Shown here piece after piece: positions 1-10,645 of a stretch of 64,000 nucleotides of DNA; position 1 is the stretch's first letter, and each line of letters starts with the position of its first letter. The translations under genes were made by a program, and so were the position numbers. This DNA is from Alphaproteobacteria bacterium. Its GTDB lineage: Bacteria > Pseudomonadota > Alphaproteobacteria > Rhodospirillales > Rhodospirillaceae. The stretch covers positions 1 to 64,000 of the forward strand of contig JAURPI010000005.1 in assembly GCA_030835385.1 (NCBI GenBank). The letters run 5' to 3'. The notes under the pieces were generated by a model. The model was not told the origin of the DNA and made no database searches. It saw only the letters and a list, made by a program, of their open reading frames with translations.

Positions 1-1
1 A

Positions 2-973
2 ATAGCTCTGGATACGCCCGTATTGTTGGCACCGATGTCCGGTGTGACAGATCAGCCATTCCGGGCTTTGGTTCGCGGTTTTGGAGCTGGTTTGGTGTTC
101 TCTGAAATGATCGCCAGTCAGCAAATGATCAGAGCCCACAAAGATACGCTGCGCATGAGTACTGCTTGCGAAAGCGAAAAGCCCCTGGCGGTTCAACTTG
201 CTGGATGTGATCCTGCAGTTGTGGCTGAGGCAGCCCGTTTAAACCAAGACCGGGGAGCTGCTTTGATAGATATCAATATGGGCTGTCCCGTGAAGAAAGT
301 GGTGAAGGGGTGGGCCGGCTCTGCGCTCATGCGAAATGAAAGTCATGCCCTTAGTATTATTGAAGCCGTCGTTGAAGCTGTCGATCTACCAGTAACGTTG
401 AAGATGCGTCTTGGATGGGATCACGACAGTTTGAACGCTCCTTCGTTAGCGCGAAAGGCGGAGGCAGCAGGTATTCAGATGATTACGATCCATGGGCGCA
501 CTCGAATGCAAATGTACACAGGGTCAGCCGACTGGAGGGCGGTAGGATCTGTAAAGAGTGCGGTCGATGTGCCGGTGGTCGTTAACGGTGATATCAAAAC
601 GGAAGAAGACGCAGTTCAGGCATTAAATTTGTCGGGAGCGGATGGCGTTATGGTTGGCCGCGGGTGTTATGGCAAACCCTGGTTTCCGTCGCAGGTGTCT
701 CACTATCTAAAAACTGGTGAAAAGTTGCCTGACCCAATCCTCGATATTCGTCGCGATACGATGTTGGAACATTATGACGCAATTCTGTCCCACTACGGCA
801 CAGGTAAGGGAATAAGAGTAGCGCGTAAGCATCTTGCGTGGTCTGCGTATGGGTTACCTGGGGCAAACTCATTCCGGGCAGCTATCAATACTGAAACGGA
901 CTCAGAGACCGTAAAAACACACATCAAAGCCCTGTACGCTTTACAATTTGCGTCGCTTGCAGAGGCTGCCTAA
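2..973 (+). CDS. dusB: tRNA-dihydrouridine synthase (DusB/NifR3 family), 5' end outside window
   Basis: Reading frame is open from base 2 ([21 protein letters not shown]), so the listed start at 23 is internal; [11 protein letters not shown] and [11 protein letters not shown] motifs; sits directly upstream of ntrBC as in alphaproteobacteria. Confidence 0.95.
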   Translation: MALDTPVLLAPMSGVTDQPFRALVRGFGAGLVFSEMIASQQMIRAHKDTLRMSTACESEKPLAVQLAGCDPAVVAEAARLNQDRGAALIDINMGCPVKKVVKGWAGSALMRNESHALSIIEAVVEAVDLPVTLKMRLGWDHDSLNAPSLARKAEAAGIQMITIHGRTRMQMYTGSADWRAVGSVKSAVDVPVVVNGDIKTEEDAVQALNLSGADGVMVGRGCYGKPWFPSQVSHYLKTGEKLPDPILDIRRDTMLEHYDAILSHYGTGKGIRVARKHLAWSAYGLPGANSFRAAINTETDSETVKTHIKALYALQFASLAEAA

Positions 974-2088
974 TGGCCGAAACTTCGCCAATTGTAGCTC
1001 TTGAGCACCCTATTCGTGCAGACGAAATTTTATCCGCGTTAGGTGCATCTACGTTCGTCGTCGATCAGGCATTTCGATTTCGATATGCGAATGGAGCTGC
1101 AGAGCAGTTGTTTCAGTCCAGTTCTGCCACGCTCATAGGCCAAAGTTTGGCAGACTTTTTGCCAACGGATGGCCCTGTACAGGCGTTGATTGAGCAAGTT
1201 TTTCGCGAACAAGCGCCGGTATCTGAATACGGGGTCTCGCTAAATACGCCAAAAACTGGAACCAGGGTGATGGCTGTTCATGCGGCACCCCTGATTGAAC
1301 GCAGTGACGCTGTTGTTGTGTCTCTTCAAGAACAAACCCGTGCGCTTAAAATTGGTCAGCAATTAGAGAATCGCCATAGTGTACGTTCCGTGACCGCGAT
1401 GGCAGCGCTGCTCGCTCATGAGGTAAAGAACCCGCTATCCGGGATACGCGGTGCTGCGCAGCTGTTGGAGCAAAACGCGGCCGGTGACGATATTCCACTG
1501 ACACAACTAATTCGTGATGAGGCTGATCGTATTGTCGCTCTGGTCGATCGGATGGAGGTTTTCTCCGATGATCGACCACTCGAACGCAAAGGGGTGAATA
1601 TTCACAGGGTGCTCGAGCATGTTCGACGTATTGCCGAGCATGGCTTTGGCAGTCGAGTTAGGTTTATTGAGAAGTATGACCCATCTTTGCCACACGTATA
1701 CGGCAATCGAGATCAGTTAATTCAAGTTTTTCTCAATCTCATTAAGAACTCAGTTGAGGCTATACCGAAGAGTGATGGTGAGATCACTATATCTACGGCC
1801 TATCAACCCGGCGTGCGTGTTAAAATTCCCGGGCAATCTAATCGGCTTCAACTTCCACTCGTTGTCAGCATCACAGACAACGGCGTAGGTATTCCAGAAG
1901 ACTTAAGTTCTCATTTGTTTGATCCGTTCGTTACAACAAAGTTGAACGGAAGCGGTCTTGGGCTTGCGCTGGTAGCAAAAATTGTTTCCGACCACGGTGG
2001 TGTCATAGAGTTTGAAACTGCTTCGCAGGGCACAACATTCAAGATAATGCTGCCCATTCTTACAGACCCTGAGGTGCCACATGACTGA
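973..2088 (+). CDS. ntrB: Nitrogen regulation sensor histidine kinase NtrB
   Basis: PAS-like N-terminus, H-box [23 protein letters not shown] boxes [23 protein letters not shown]; followed by ntrC. Confidence 0.95.
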   Translation: MAETSPIVALEHPIRADEILSALGASTFVVDQAFRFRYANGAAEQLFQSSSATLIGQSLADFLPTDGPVQALIEQVFREQAPVSEYGVSLNTPKTGTRVMAVHAAPLIERSDAVVVSLQEQTRALKIGQQLENRHSVRSVTAMAALLAHEVKNPLSGIRGAAQLLEQNAAGDDIPLTQLIRDEADRIVALVDRMEVFSDDRPLERKGVNIHRVLEHVRRIAEHGFGSRVRFIEKYDPSLPHVYGNRDQLIQVFLNLIKNSVEAIPKSDGEITISTAYQPGVRVKIPGQSNRLQLPLVVSITDNGVGIPEDLSSHLFDPFVTTKLNGSGLGLALVAKIVSDHGGVIEFETASQGTTFKIMLPILTDPEVPHD

Positions 2089-3520
2089 GGCATCTATTCT
2101 TGTTGCTGATGATGATACGGGCATTCGTACCGTTTTGAACCAAGCGTTGGGTAGGGCAGGCTATGCCGTGCGCTCGACCGGAAACGCGGCAACGTTGTGG
2201 AACTGGATCGAATCCGGGGACGGCGATTTAGTGATCACCGATGTGGTGATGCCTGACGAAAACGGACTTGACCTCATTCCTCGTATTCGCAAGTTGCGAC
2301 CGGATCTTCGGATAATAGTCATGAGCGCCCAAAACACTTTGCTTACTGCTGTAAAAGCAGCGGAGCGGGGAGCATTCGAATATCTTCCGAAACCGTTTGA
2401 TCTCAGTGAATTGGTGACGGTGGTAAAACGCGCACTTGATACACCGTCAGATAAACCCTCGAGCAAGTCGCATACGGACGATGAGGAACGTTTGCCTTTA
2501 ATTGGACGTTCGGCGGCGATGCAAGAGGTTTATAGATCGGTTGCACGTCTTATCAGTACAGATCTCACGGTTATGATCACGGGTGAATCTGGCACAGGTA
2601 AGGAGCTTGTTGCGCGCGCGCTGCATGATTATGGGCAACGTCGGTCTGGCCCATTTGTAGCTGTGAATATGGCGGCTATTCCACGTGAACTGATTGAAAG
2701 TGAACTGTTCGGGCACGAGAAGGGTGCTTTCACTGGGGCGGCGCAACGAACTTCAGGTAAGTTTGAGCAAGCCGCTAGTGGAACTTTATTTCTCGACGAA
2801 ATTGGCGACATGCCTTCAGAGGCGCAGACCCGGTTGCTGCGTGTTTTGCAAGAAGGTGAATACACCATTGTCGGTGGACGGAAGACAATCAAGGCTGATG
2901 TCAGAATTATCGCTGCGACGCACCGGGATCTTACCGAACTGATTAAGATGGGCTTGTTCAGAGAGGATCTGTACCACCGATTAAATGTTGTTCCTATGCG
3001 ATTACCAGCATTGCGCCAAAGAACGGAAGACATACCGGAATTGGTTCAGCATTTTCTTGCAGAAGCGGTCGCCGACGGCTTGCCAGAAAAAACTATCGAG
3101 CCGGCTGCGGTTGCGCGGATGAAGTCTTATCGTTGGCCTGGGAATGTCCGCGAATTAGAAAACACGGTGAAGCGATTAGCTGCTCTCTATGCCGAAGAGT
3201 CGTTAGGAATAGATGCGGTTGAGATGGAACTTGCCACTGTGTCTTCAACGCCATCATCCGATGAGACTTCGCAAGAAAACCTCACGGATGCCGTCGAAAA
3301 ACATCTCAATCAATATTTCTCCAGGTATGGAACCGATCTACCACCTGACGGTCTGTATGACCGTGTTCTTCGTGAAATTGAGCGCCCCCTTGTCTCGCTG
3401 ACGCTGAATGCGACGGCAGGCAATCAATTAAAAGCGGCGAGAGTGCTGGGGCTTAATCGCAACACTCTTCGGAAGAAGATCAAAGACCTTGATATTAACG
3501 TCATTCGTGGAATTGGTTAG
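2081..3520 (+). CDS. ntrC: Nitrogen regulation response regulator NtrC (sigma-54 activator)
   Basis: Receiver domain, AAA+ with [14 protein letters not shown] ([12 protein letters not shown]), C-terminal Fis HTH ([18 protein letters not shown]). Confidence 0.96.
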   Translation: MTEASILVADDDTGIRTVLNQALGRAGYAVRSTGNAATLWNWIESGDGDLVITDVVMPDENGLDLIPRIRKLRPDLRIIVMSAQNTLLTAVKAAERGAFEYLPKPFDLSELVTVVKRALDTPSDKPSSKSHTDDEERLPLIGRSAAMQEVYRSVARLISTDLTVMITGESGTGKELVARALHDYGQRRSGPFVAVNMAAIPRELIESELFGHEKGAFTGAAQRTSGKFEQAASGTLFLDEIGDMPSEAQTRLLRVLQEGEYTIVGGRKTIKADVRIIAATHRDLTELIKMGLFREDLYHRLNVVPMRLPALRQRTEDIPELVQHFLAEAVADGLPEKTIEPAAVARMKSYRWPGNVRELENTVKRLAALYAEESLGIDAVEMELATVSSTPSSDETSQENLTDAVEKHLNQYFSRYGTDLPPDGLYDRVLREIERPLVSLTLNATAGNQLKAARVLGLNRNTLRKKIKDLDINVIRGIG

Positions 3521-3562
3521 GACAAGTATCGACATGTACTGCCCAATTAAAATGACAAGGGA

Positions 3563-5875
3563 ATGGTGTTCCGAATGGAGGTAGCCCAACGACCATTGTC
3601 ACTGCGTCGTCTAAGTCTGCGGTTCATTATTTGGGCGCGGCGGACCAAGCTCGTCAATGCGTTGGCCATGATTTTATCATTGGCTGCGGTTGTATCAGGC
3701 GTGGCGACATACGCGGCACTTTCGAATTGGGGCGGAGAAGGTCCGAGTGCAAATACGGTCCTTATCCTCTTAAACATCGACTTGTTCCTATTATTAGCGC
3801 TTGGTGTTTTGGTGTCTCATCATGTGGCCCGGCTGTGGACCAATCGGCGCTCAGGAACGAGTGGCAGTCGTCTTCATGTGCGCTTAGCGCTTCTCTTCGG
3901 TGTAGTCGCGATTACTCCCGCCATCGTCATGATGGTTTTTGCCGCTCTGCTATTCACGCTTGGAGTTGAAAGTTGGTTCAGTGAGCGGGTGAGGACTGCA
4001 CTCGTTGAGTCTTCAGAAGTTGCAGAGGCCTACCTCGCAGAACACATTCAAGTGATCAGAGCAGATGCACTTTCAGTGGCAAGCGATATCAATCGGCAAT
4101 GGCCGCAACTAAATCGTTCAAATGATGTGTTGAATAGATTTCTCTCGACGCAAGCTGGGCTGCGCGGACTTACAGAGGCCGTAATTTTTCGCGAAGATAT
4201 GCAGGTTATTGCGAAGGCGGGATACACATTCGCGCTTCAAACAGGCGAGCAAATTCCGCTAAGCGTGATTGCTGAAGCAAATATGGGTGAAGTTGCAGTC
4301 TTAACGGGCGAGGGCGGTGACCGCGTGAGGGCGCTGGTACGGCTAGAGGCTTTGCCCGGGAATTATCTTTATGTCGGACGTTTCATCGATGCAACAGTGC
4401 TTGGCCGAGTGGCGCGCACACAGGATGCTGTCGACGAGTATTTGCTGTTAGAAGGCCGGCGCTCAGATATCGAGATCAGCTTTACGCTACTGTTTATTGT
4501 TGTCGCCCTATTGTTGCTAATAGCGTCGGTTTGGTTTGGTCTTACCTTAGCAACAAGATTAGCAAAACCGATCGTAGATCTCATTGAGGCGTCAGAGCGG
4601 GTTCGCCGCGGTGATCTATCTGTACGTGTGGAGGAAAAAGCGACCAGCGACGAGATCGCTTCACTTGGCCGCGCGTTTAACCGTATGACAAGCCGCCTTG
4701 GCACTCAACGGGAAGCCTTGGTTGAAGCGAACAGCCAACTAGATGAGCGTCGTCGTTTCACAGAAGCAGTGCTGTCGGGTGTAACTGCAGGAGTCATCGG
4801 TCTTGACCCGGCGGGCAACATAACTTTACCCAACAGAGCTGCGTCGGACCTTCTTGGGGTCTCATTGAATGATAGTGTCGGAGTACCCCTTTCAGATTTT
4901 GTGCCTGAATTTGTGCCACTGATAGAAGAAGTTAAAGCGAATAGAGACCGGACGATTGAACGAGAGACGCGTGTAAAACGCGGCGGTAAACCAAGAGTGT
5001 TTCTGGTCCGGCTCACCGTTGAGCAAACCGATAATCGTGTCGTTGGATTTGTCTTTACCTTTGACGATATAACTGAGCTGCAAGCCGCGCAGCGGAAAGC
5101 CGCGTGGGCAGATGTGGCTAGGCGCATCGCGCACGAAATTAAGAATCCACTGACACCCATTCAACTTTCAGCGGAGCGACTTAAGAAGCGATACCTGTTA
5201 CGTGTCGGCGACGATACCGGGGCGTTTGAGTTGTGTACGGACACAATTATCCGGCACGTTAGTGAGATCGGTCAGATGGTCGATGAATTCTCATCCTTTG
5301 CGCGCATGCCGCAACCCTCAATGGCGGTCACTGACCTCGCAGAGTTAGTGCGAAGTGCAGTTGTTTTACCGCAAACCGCCTACCGTCATATTTCGATACA
5401 GCTCTCAGCACCGTCCGATGAAATTTTGATCAATAGTGATGCGCCGCAAATACGACAAGCGATTGCTAACATCCTAAAAAACGCTGTAGAGGCAATTGAA
5501 GCAAAGACGGGCGGAAGTCGCGAAAAGGATTCAGGACAGATTACTGTCGAGGTGGGTGCCAGCAATAATGAAGCTTTCGTCGAAGTAACGGATAATGGTG
5601 TTGGTTTACCCGAAGATGATGTCAGGCAAAGACTAACCGAGCCATACATTACGACCCGTTCTAAAGGGACAGGGCTTGGGCTTGCTATCGTATGGAAGAT
5701 TATCGAAGACCATCGGGGTAGGCTCATTATGGAAGATGCACCTGGCGGCGGTGCCAAAGTCCTGTTTCGTTTTCCGATGGTCGACCAGTCTTCTACTGCT
5801 GTTAAAGTGATGACCGGCGACAATCAATTAAGCTCTAAAGAACCGAGCATTAAAATCACTGCAAAGAGTGCGTAG
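3563..5875 (+). CDS. ntrY: Sensor histidine kinase NtrY
   Basis: Multi-TM N-terminus, HAMP, PAS, RRIAHEIKNPLTPIQLSAERLKKRY H-box, HATPase; ntrBCYX gene order. Start may be 3575. Confidence 0.95.
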   Translation: MVFRMEVAQRPLSLRRLSLRFIIWARRTKLVNALAMILSLAAVVSGVATYAALSNWGGEGPSANTVLILLNIDLFLLLALGVLVSHHVARLWTNRRSGTSGSRLHVRLALLFGVVAITPAIVMMVFAALLFTLGVESWFSERVRTALVESSEVAEAYLAEHIQVIRADALSVASDINRQWPQLNRSNDVLNRFLSTQAGLRGLTEAVIFREDMQVIAKAGYTFALQTGEQIPLSVIAEANMGEVAVLTGEGGDRVRALVRLEALPGNYLYVGRFIDATVLGRVARTQDAVDEYLLLEGRRSDIEISFTLLFIVVALLLLIASVWFGLTLATRLAKPIVDLIEASERVRRGDLSVRVEEKATSDEIASLGRAFNRMTSRLGTQREALVEANSQLDERRRFTEAVLSGVTAGVIGLDPAGNITLPNRAASDLLGVSLNDSVGVPLSDFVPEFVPLIEEVKANRDRTIERETRVKRGGKPRVFLVRLTVEQTDNRVVGFVFTFDDITELQAAQRKAAWADVARRIAHEIKNPLTPIQLSAERLKKRYLLRVGDDTGAFELCTDTIIRHVSEIGQMVDEFSSFARMPQPSMAVTDLAELVRSAVVLPQTAYRHISIQLSAPSDEILINSDAPQIRQAIANILKNAVEAIEAKTGGSREKDSGQITVEVGASNNEAFVEVTDNGVGLPEDDVRQRLTEPYITTRSKGTGLGLAIVWKIIEDHRGRLIMEDAPGGGAKVLFRFPMVDQSSTAVKVMTGDNQLSSKEPSIKITAKSA

Positions 5876-5880
5876 AGAAT

Positions 5881-7299
5881 ATGTCTGCAGATATACTGAT
5901 AGTTGACGACGAAACAGATATCCGTGTTCTGATTGCTGGGGTTTTGGGAGACGAAGGATATAGTACACGACAGGCCGGAAATGCCGAGCAGGCGTTAGAG
6001 GAGGTAAGGGCCAGGGCGCCATCTGTCATACTTTTGGACATTTGGTTAGAGGGAAGCTCCATGGATGGCATGGAGTTGCTTAAAGCGATCAAACGACTTC
6101 GCCCGCAGACTCAGGTCATCATGATCAGCGGTCACGGCACGATTGAAACTGCGGTCAAGGCAATGAAGCTAGGCGCCTACGAGTTTATAGAAAAGCCGTT
6201 CCAGTCAGATCGCCTTCTTTTGCTTGTCGAACGGGCGATCGAAGCGGCTAAATTACGGCGGGAAAATCTCGAACTTCGGTCCCGAGCGGGAGGCCCTGAA
6301 GACTTAATTGGTGCCTGCACGTCGATAACAAGTTTGAGTAGAACGATTGAAAGAGTCGGACCGACAGGATCACGTGTGCTCATTACTGGACCGGCGGGTT
6401 CGGGCAAGGAGATTGTCGCCCGCCTAATTCATCGAAATTCAAAGAGGTCTGGTGCACCGTTTGTTGTAGTCAATTGTGCGTCTCTTCAACCAGATCGCTT
6501 GCAAGAGTATCTGTTTGGTGGAAATGAAAGCTCTGCCAACGGTGGTGTTTTTGATCAAGCAGATGGCGGTACATTACTGTTGGACGAAGTTGCCGACATG
6601 CCGTTGGAAACCCAGAGCCGCATCATTCGAATTTTACAAGAGCAAAGGTTTGAAAGAGGTCACGGGCAAGGACAAGTCGAAGTTGATGTTAGGGTTATTT
6701 CGACAACCAACCGTGATCTAAAGCAAGAAATACGAGACGGCCGTTTTAGAGAAGAATTGTTTTATCGATTGGCCGTGGTTCCGGTTGACGTGCCGTCGCT
6801 CTCAGATCGACGGGAAGATATACCTGATTTAGCAAGATACTTTATGGAACGGGGCGCTCAGACTGCCGGCATCCAGCCACGGACAATCGCTGAAGATACA
6901 ATTGCGGCTTTACAAACCCATCCGTGGCCAGGCAATGCCAGGCAACTCCGTAACGTTATTGACTGGCTTTTGATAATGGCTCCAGGGGATGGGTCAGACC
7001 CAATTCGCGCAGAAATGTTACCCGCCGATTTATCCAGTGATGCCCCGCAAATGCTGCGACTGGAGCGTTCTGACGAGATCATGATGCTGCCACTTCGCGA
7101 TGCACGGGAAATGTTTGAGCGAGAATATATGATGGCTCAGGTAATTAGATACGGTGGTAATATATCGCGCACGGCTGAGTTTGTTGGTATGGAGCGCTCG
7201 GCGCTGCACCGTAAGCTCAAGTCTCTTGGTGTAACGACCGAAGTTCGGTTGCTGCGGGAAGGCGCGAGTGACAACTCAAAAAAAGCCGCAGAGTATTAG
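5881..7299 (+). CDS. ntrX: Response regulator NtrX
   Basis: Receiver + AAA+ (GPAGSGKE, LLLDEVADMPLETQ) + Fis HTH; adjacent to ntrY. Confidence 0.95.
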   Translation: MSADILIVDDETDIRVLIAGVLGDEGYSTRQAGNAEQALEEVRARAPSVILLDIWLEGSSMDGMELLKAIKRLRPQTQVIMISGHGTIETAVKAMKLGAYEFIEKPFQSDRLLLLVERAIEAAKLRRENLELRSRAGGPEDLIGACTSITSLSRTIERVGPTGSRVLITGPAGSGKEIVARLIHRNSKRSGAPFVVVNCASLQPDRLQEYLFGGNESSANGGVFDQADGGTLLLDEVADMPLETQSRIIRILQEQRFERGHGQGQVEVDVRVISTTNRDLKQEIRDGRFREELFYRLAVVPVDVPSLSDRREDIPDLARYFMERGAQTAGIQPRTIAEDTIAALQTHPWPGNARQLRNVIDWLLIMAPGDGSDPIRAEMLPADLSSDAPQMLRLERSDEIMMLPLRDAREMFEREYMMAQVIRYGGNISRTAEFVGMERSALHRKLKSLGVTTEVRLLREGASDNSKKAAEY

Positions 7300-7320
7300 T
7301 TCCAAGGGCGAGGGAAAGCA

Positions 7321-8697
7321 ATGAAAGTCGTTATTTGTGGAGCCGGTGAAGTTGGCTCCAATATTGCACGCTATCTCGCGACTGAAACCAATGATGTGAC
7401 GGTTGTTGATCAGAGCCCTGAGCTCATTCGGCAGCTTTCTGAATCATTTGACGTAACTGGGCTCGTCGGTCATGCCTCACAGCCTGATGTGCTCGAGCGT
7501 GCCGGTATTGAAGATGCGGACATGATTATCGCAGTTACATTTACTGACGAAGTGAACATGATTGCCTGTCAGGTCGCTCATTCCTTGTTTGGTGTACCTA
7601 CTAAAATTGCACGAATACGCAGCCAAAGTTACTTGCAGCCCATGTGGGCTAACATGTTTACCCGTGATCACCTTCCCATCGATGTTGTGATTTCGCCCGA
7701 AATTGAGATTGCCCGTGCGGTGACTCGACGTTTGGAGGTGCCCGGTGCGACAGAAGTTATTCCACTGTCTGATGACAAAGTGAGGCTGATTGGTGTGCGT
7801 GTCACAGATGAGACGCCGCTTATCAATACGCCATTACGACAGTTAACCAGTTTATTTCCTGAGATGCAGATCATCATCGTCGGAATTAAACGTGGAGACA
7901 CATCTATCGTTCCTCATGCGGAAGACGAAATGTTTCCCGGTGACGACGTCTATTTTGTTGTTGCATCAGATCAATGTGAACGCGCGATGGCAGCCTTTGG
8001 TCATGAAGAGCCTGAGACGCGACGCGCTGTCATATTTGGTGGCGGTAACATTGGCCTGTTTCTGGCTCAAGAACTTGAAAGAGTTCATTCAGAAATCAAC
8101 GTCAAGATTATTGAGTTGAACCGACAGCGGGCGGAAGTCGTGTCCGCCGAATTAAAGAATGCTGTGGTGATTAACGGAAACATTCTTGAGCCGGATATCC
8201 TTTACGAATCCGGGGTTGATAAGTCTGAGACGGTTATTGCTGTAACGGAGGACGATGAGACCAATATTCTAGCCTCTCTACTAGCCAAGAAATGTGGTGC
8301 GCAACGTGCGATTACCCTAGTTAACAAGTCGACCTATAACCCGTTGATGGGGCCACTTGGTGTTGACGTCGTGGTCAATCCGAGGTCCATAACCGTGTCG
8401 CAGATTCTCTCCCATGTTCGACGTGGCCGTGTTCATTCAGCCTATTCTGTTCAGGAGAATTTTGGCGAACTGATCGAAGCTGATGCCATGGAAACGTCAA
8501 TTTTGGTTGGTAAACCTTTAAAAGAGGTCGACTTACCAGATAAGACTCGCGTTGGAGCCATCATTCGAGATGGTCACATTATTGTACCCAGACCACAAAC
8601 GGTCATTGAAGGGGGAGACCGGATAATCCTTTTCGCAGCGACAGAAGCCGTGCGTAAGGTTGAGAAATTATTCTCGGTCCTCCTAGAGTACTTCTAG
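7321..8697 (+). CDS. trkA: Trk potassium uptake system NAD-binding protein TrkA
   Basis: Two Rossmann RCK_N domains (MKVVICGAGEVGSNIA; AVIFGGGNIGLFLA) and RCK_C regions. Confidence 0.95.
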   Translation: MKVVICGAGEVGSNIARYLATETNDVTVVDQSPELIRQLSESFDVTGLVGHASQPDVLERAGIEDADMIIAVTFTDEVNMIACQVAHSLFGVPTKIARIRSQSYLQPMWANMFTRDHLPIDVVISPEIEIARAVTRRLEVPGATEVIPLSDDKVRLIGVRVTDETPLINTPLRQLTSLFPEMQIIIVGIKRGDTSIVPHAEDEMFPGDDVYFVVASDQCERAMAAFGHEEPETRRAVIFGGGNIGLFLAQELERVHSEINVKIIELNRQRAEVVSAELKNAVVINGNILEPDILYESGVDKSETVIAVTEDDETNILASLLAKKCGAQRAITLVNKSTYNPLMGPLGVDVVVNPRSITVSQILSHVRRGRVHSAYSVQENFGELIEADAMETSILVGKPLKEVDLPDKTRVGAIIRDGHIIVPRPQTVIEGGDRIILFAATEAVRKVEKLFSVLLEYF

Positions 8698-8704
8698 AAA
8701 TACC

Positions 8705-9586
8705 ATGACTCGTTTCGCGTATGTCAACGGCCGCTATGAGACACAAAGCGCGGCTTCAGTCTCGATTGAAGATCGTGGGTATCAATTCGCAGATGGAGTT
8801 TACGAGGTCGTTGCATTGTGGAACGGCTGCCCAATTGACCTATTAGGCCATATGGATCGACTAGAACGGTCAATGGCAGAGGTGCAGTTTCCCAACCCGC
8901 CTTCACGAATGGCATTAAAAGTTATTGCTCGGGAGCTTGTCCGCCTCAATAGGATCCGAACAGGTATTCTCTATATTCAGATCAATCGAGGTGCTGCTCC
9001 TAGAAACCATCCTTTCCCAGGCGATCATATCAACTGTTCAGTTGTCATGACGGTCCGGCACGGCCTCGGTCCGTCAGACACAGAAATTGAGAACGGTGTA
9101 GCTCTAAAAGTTGAAGAGGATCAGCGGTGGCGAAGAAGGGACATAAAAACAATTGGTCTATTGCCCAATGTTCTGACCAAGCAAGCTGCAAAATCTGTTG
9201 GTGCATTTGAGGCTTTGTTAGTTAATCCTGATGGAACAGTGACAGAAGCGAGTGCCGCTAATGTTTGGCTTGTGGACGCGGGCGGCGATCTTGTGACTCG
9301 TCCGCTGGGCCTAGATATTTTAGGTGGCATTACGCGGGCGCGGGTTATGGCGCTAGCGGCAGATGCCGGTCGAAAGGTGCGTGAAGCAACGTTTACTCTT
9401 GATCAGGTGTTAGCAGCACGTGAAGTTTTCCTGACGGGGACCACAACCTTTGTTTTGCCGGTTACCAAAATTGACCACACAGTGATTGCTAACGGGCATC
9501 CGGGTGAAATCGCTTGCGATCTTCGAGATCGTTACCAGGCGTTTCTAAATGCTCACGAACCAGATACAAGCTGGCATGTCGGCTGA
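8705..9586 (+). CDS. D-amino-acid aminotransferase (PLP fold type IV)
   Basis: FADGVYEVVALWNG, LLPNVLTKQAAKSVGAFEALLVNPDGTVTEASAANVWLV, TGTTTFVLPVTKID. Confidence 0.9.
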   Translation: MTRFAYVNGRYETQSAASVSIEDRGYQFADGVYEVVALWNGCPIDLLGHMDRLERSMAEVQFPNPPSRMALKVIARELVRLNRIRTGILYIQINRGAAPRNHPFPGDHINCSVVMTVRHGLGPSDTEIENGVALKVEEDQRWRRRDIKTIGLLPNVLTKQAAKSVGAFEALLVNPDGTVTEASAANVWLVDAGGDLVTRPLGLDILGGITRARVMALAADAGRKVREATFTLDQVLAAREVFLTGTTTFVLPVTKIDHTVIANGHPGEIACDLRDRYQAFLNAHEPDTSWHVG

Positions 9587-10244
9587 GAAAGAAGGGACCG
9601 CGCTGGCAAAGCCTGAAGCCATCTTATTCGATTGGGATGGAACACTCGTTGACAGCCACCCGGTTCTAGCGGCCGCGATGAATCACACGTTGGAATTTTA
9701 CGGTCGTGAACCATGGACCTATGAACAGTGGCAAGCATGGTTAGGTCTGTCCGCTCGGGACGCATTTCCAAAAGAGTTTGGCGAAGACTGGCAACAAGCG
9801 CGAACCATTTATCTCGACGCCTACGGAAAGCTACATTTGGAAAAAATCCAGTTGCTTGAGGGTGCAACCGAATTGATCACCATGCTGGCGAATGAGTCTG
9901 TTCCGCTTGCCGTCGTTAGCAATAAAACCGGTCACTACCTCCGCGCTGAAGCGGCGCATTTTGGATGGCAGGACACGTTCTCCGCTTTGGTTGGATCAGG
10001 TGATAGTCAGCGTGACAAACCGGCTACTGATCCAGTTTATGACGCGATGCGCCCTATGGACCTTCAGCCGGGAAAAACGACTTGGTTTATCGGCGATAAT
10101 GATGTCGATGTGGCCTGCGGTCGCGCTGCGGAATGCACAACAATTTTGGTTGGTGAGGGGTACCCAGACTCAGACCCGGACCACAGAGTGAGAGGTCTAG
10201 TCGCGCTTCGAAACTTGATTCTCGAGAAGCTCAAATCGGATTAA
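9576..10244 (+). CDS. HAD-superfamily hydrolase, phosphoglycolate phosphatase-like
   Basis: ORF 9549..10244; ATG at 9576 preferred. FDWDGTLVDSHPVL, VVSNKTG, WFIGDNDVDVACG HAD motifs. Confidence 0.85.
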   Translation: MSAEKEGTALAKPEAILFDWDGTLVDSHPVLAAAMNHTLEFYGREPWTYEQWQAWLGLSARDAFPKEFGEDWQQARTIYLDAYGKLHLEKIQLLEGATELITMLANESVPLAVVSNKTGHYLRAEAAHFGWQDTFSALVGSGDSQRDKPATDPVYDAMRPMDLQPGKTTWFIGDNDVDVACGRAAECTTILVGEGYPDSDPDHRVRGLVALRNLILEKLKSD

Positions 10245-10363
10245 ATCAGCTCTCAGTGAGAGACGTGGTTGACCCACTCGAAAGAAACCCTCTAGATACG
10301 GGGGCAAGTCCGCGCACAATCAATGCCACCGGATAAAAAAGAAAATAATCAAGGTGTTAACCT

Positions 10364-10633
10364 ATGTCTGGCGAAAAATCACAAAACGTACAGGACGTCT
10401 TTCTCAACACAATTCGAAAGAATAAGACCCCGGTGACCGTATTTCTGGTCAACGGGGTCAAACTCCAAGGAATCGTGACTTGGTTTGACAACTTTTCAAT
10501 GCTGCTCCGCCGCGATGGTCATACCCAGCTGGTTTACAAGCACGCCATTTCAACGGTGATGCCGTCTGGCCCATTGCAGCTGTTTGATCCTGAAGTCCAA
10601 GATGACTCGGCTAAGGAAGAGGGTGCCGAATAG
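10364..10633 (+). CDS. hfq: RNA chaperone Hfq
   Basis: [60 protein letters not shown]; followed by hflX. Confidence 0.98.
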   Translation: MSGEKSQNVQDVFLNTIRKNKTPVTVFLVNGVKLQGIVTWFDNFSMLLRRDGHTQLVYKHAISTVMPSGPLQLFDPEVQDDSAKEEGAE

Positions 10634-10645
10634 GCTTTCATCCGT

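Noticed and set aside
1346-5827. Many antisense ORFs of 60-170 aa over ntrB/ntrC/ntrY
   Set aside because: Shadow ORFs of conserved coding sequence; no independent motif or start signal.
5881-7299. NtrX lacks a GAFTGA loop (reads GGNESSANGGVFDQA)
   Set aside because: Absence of GAFTGA is, as far as I recall, typical of alphaproteobacterial NtrX, so not novel here.
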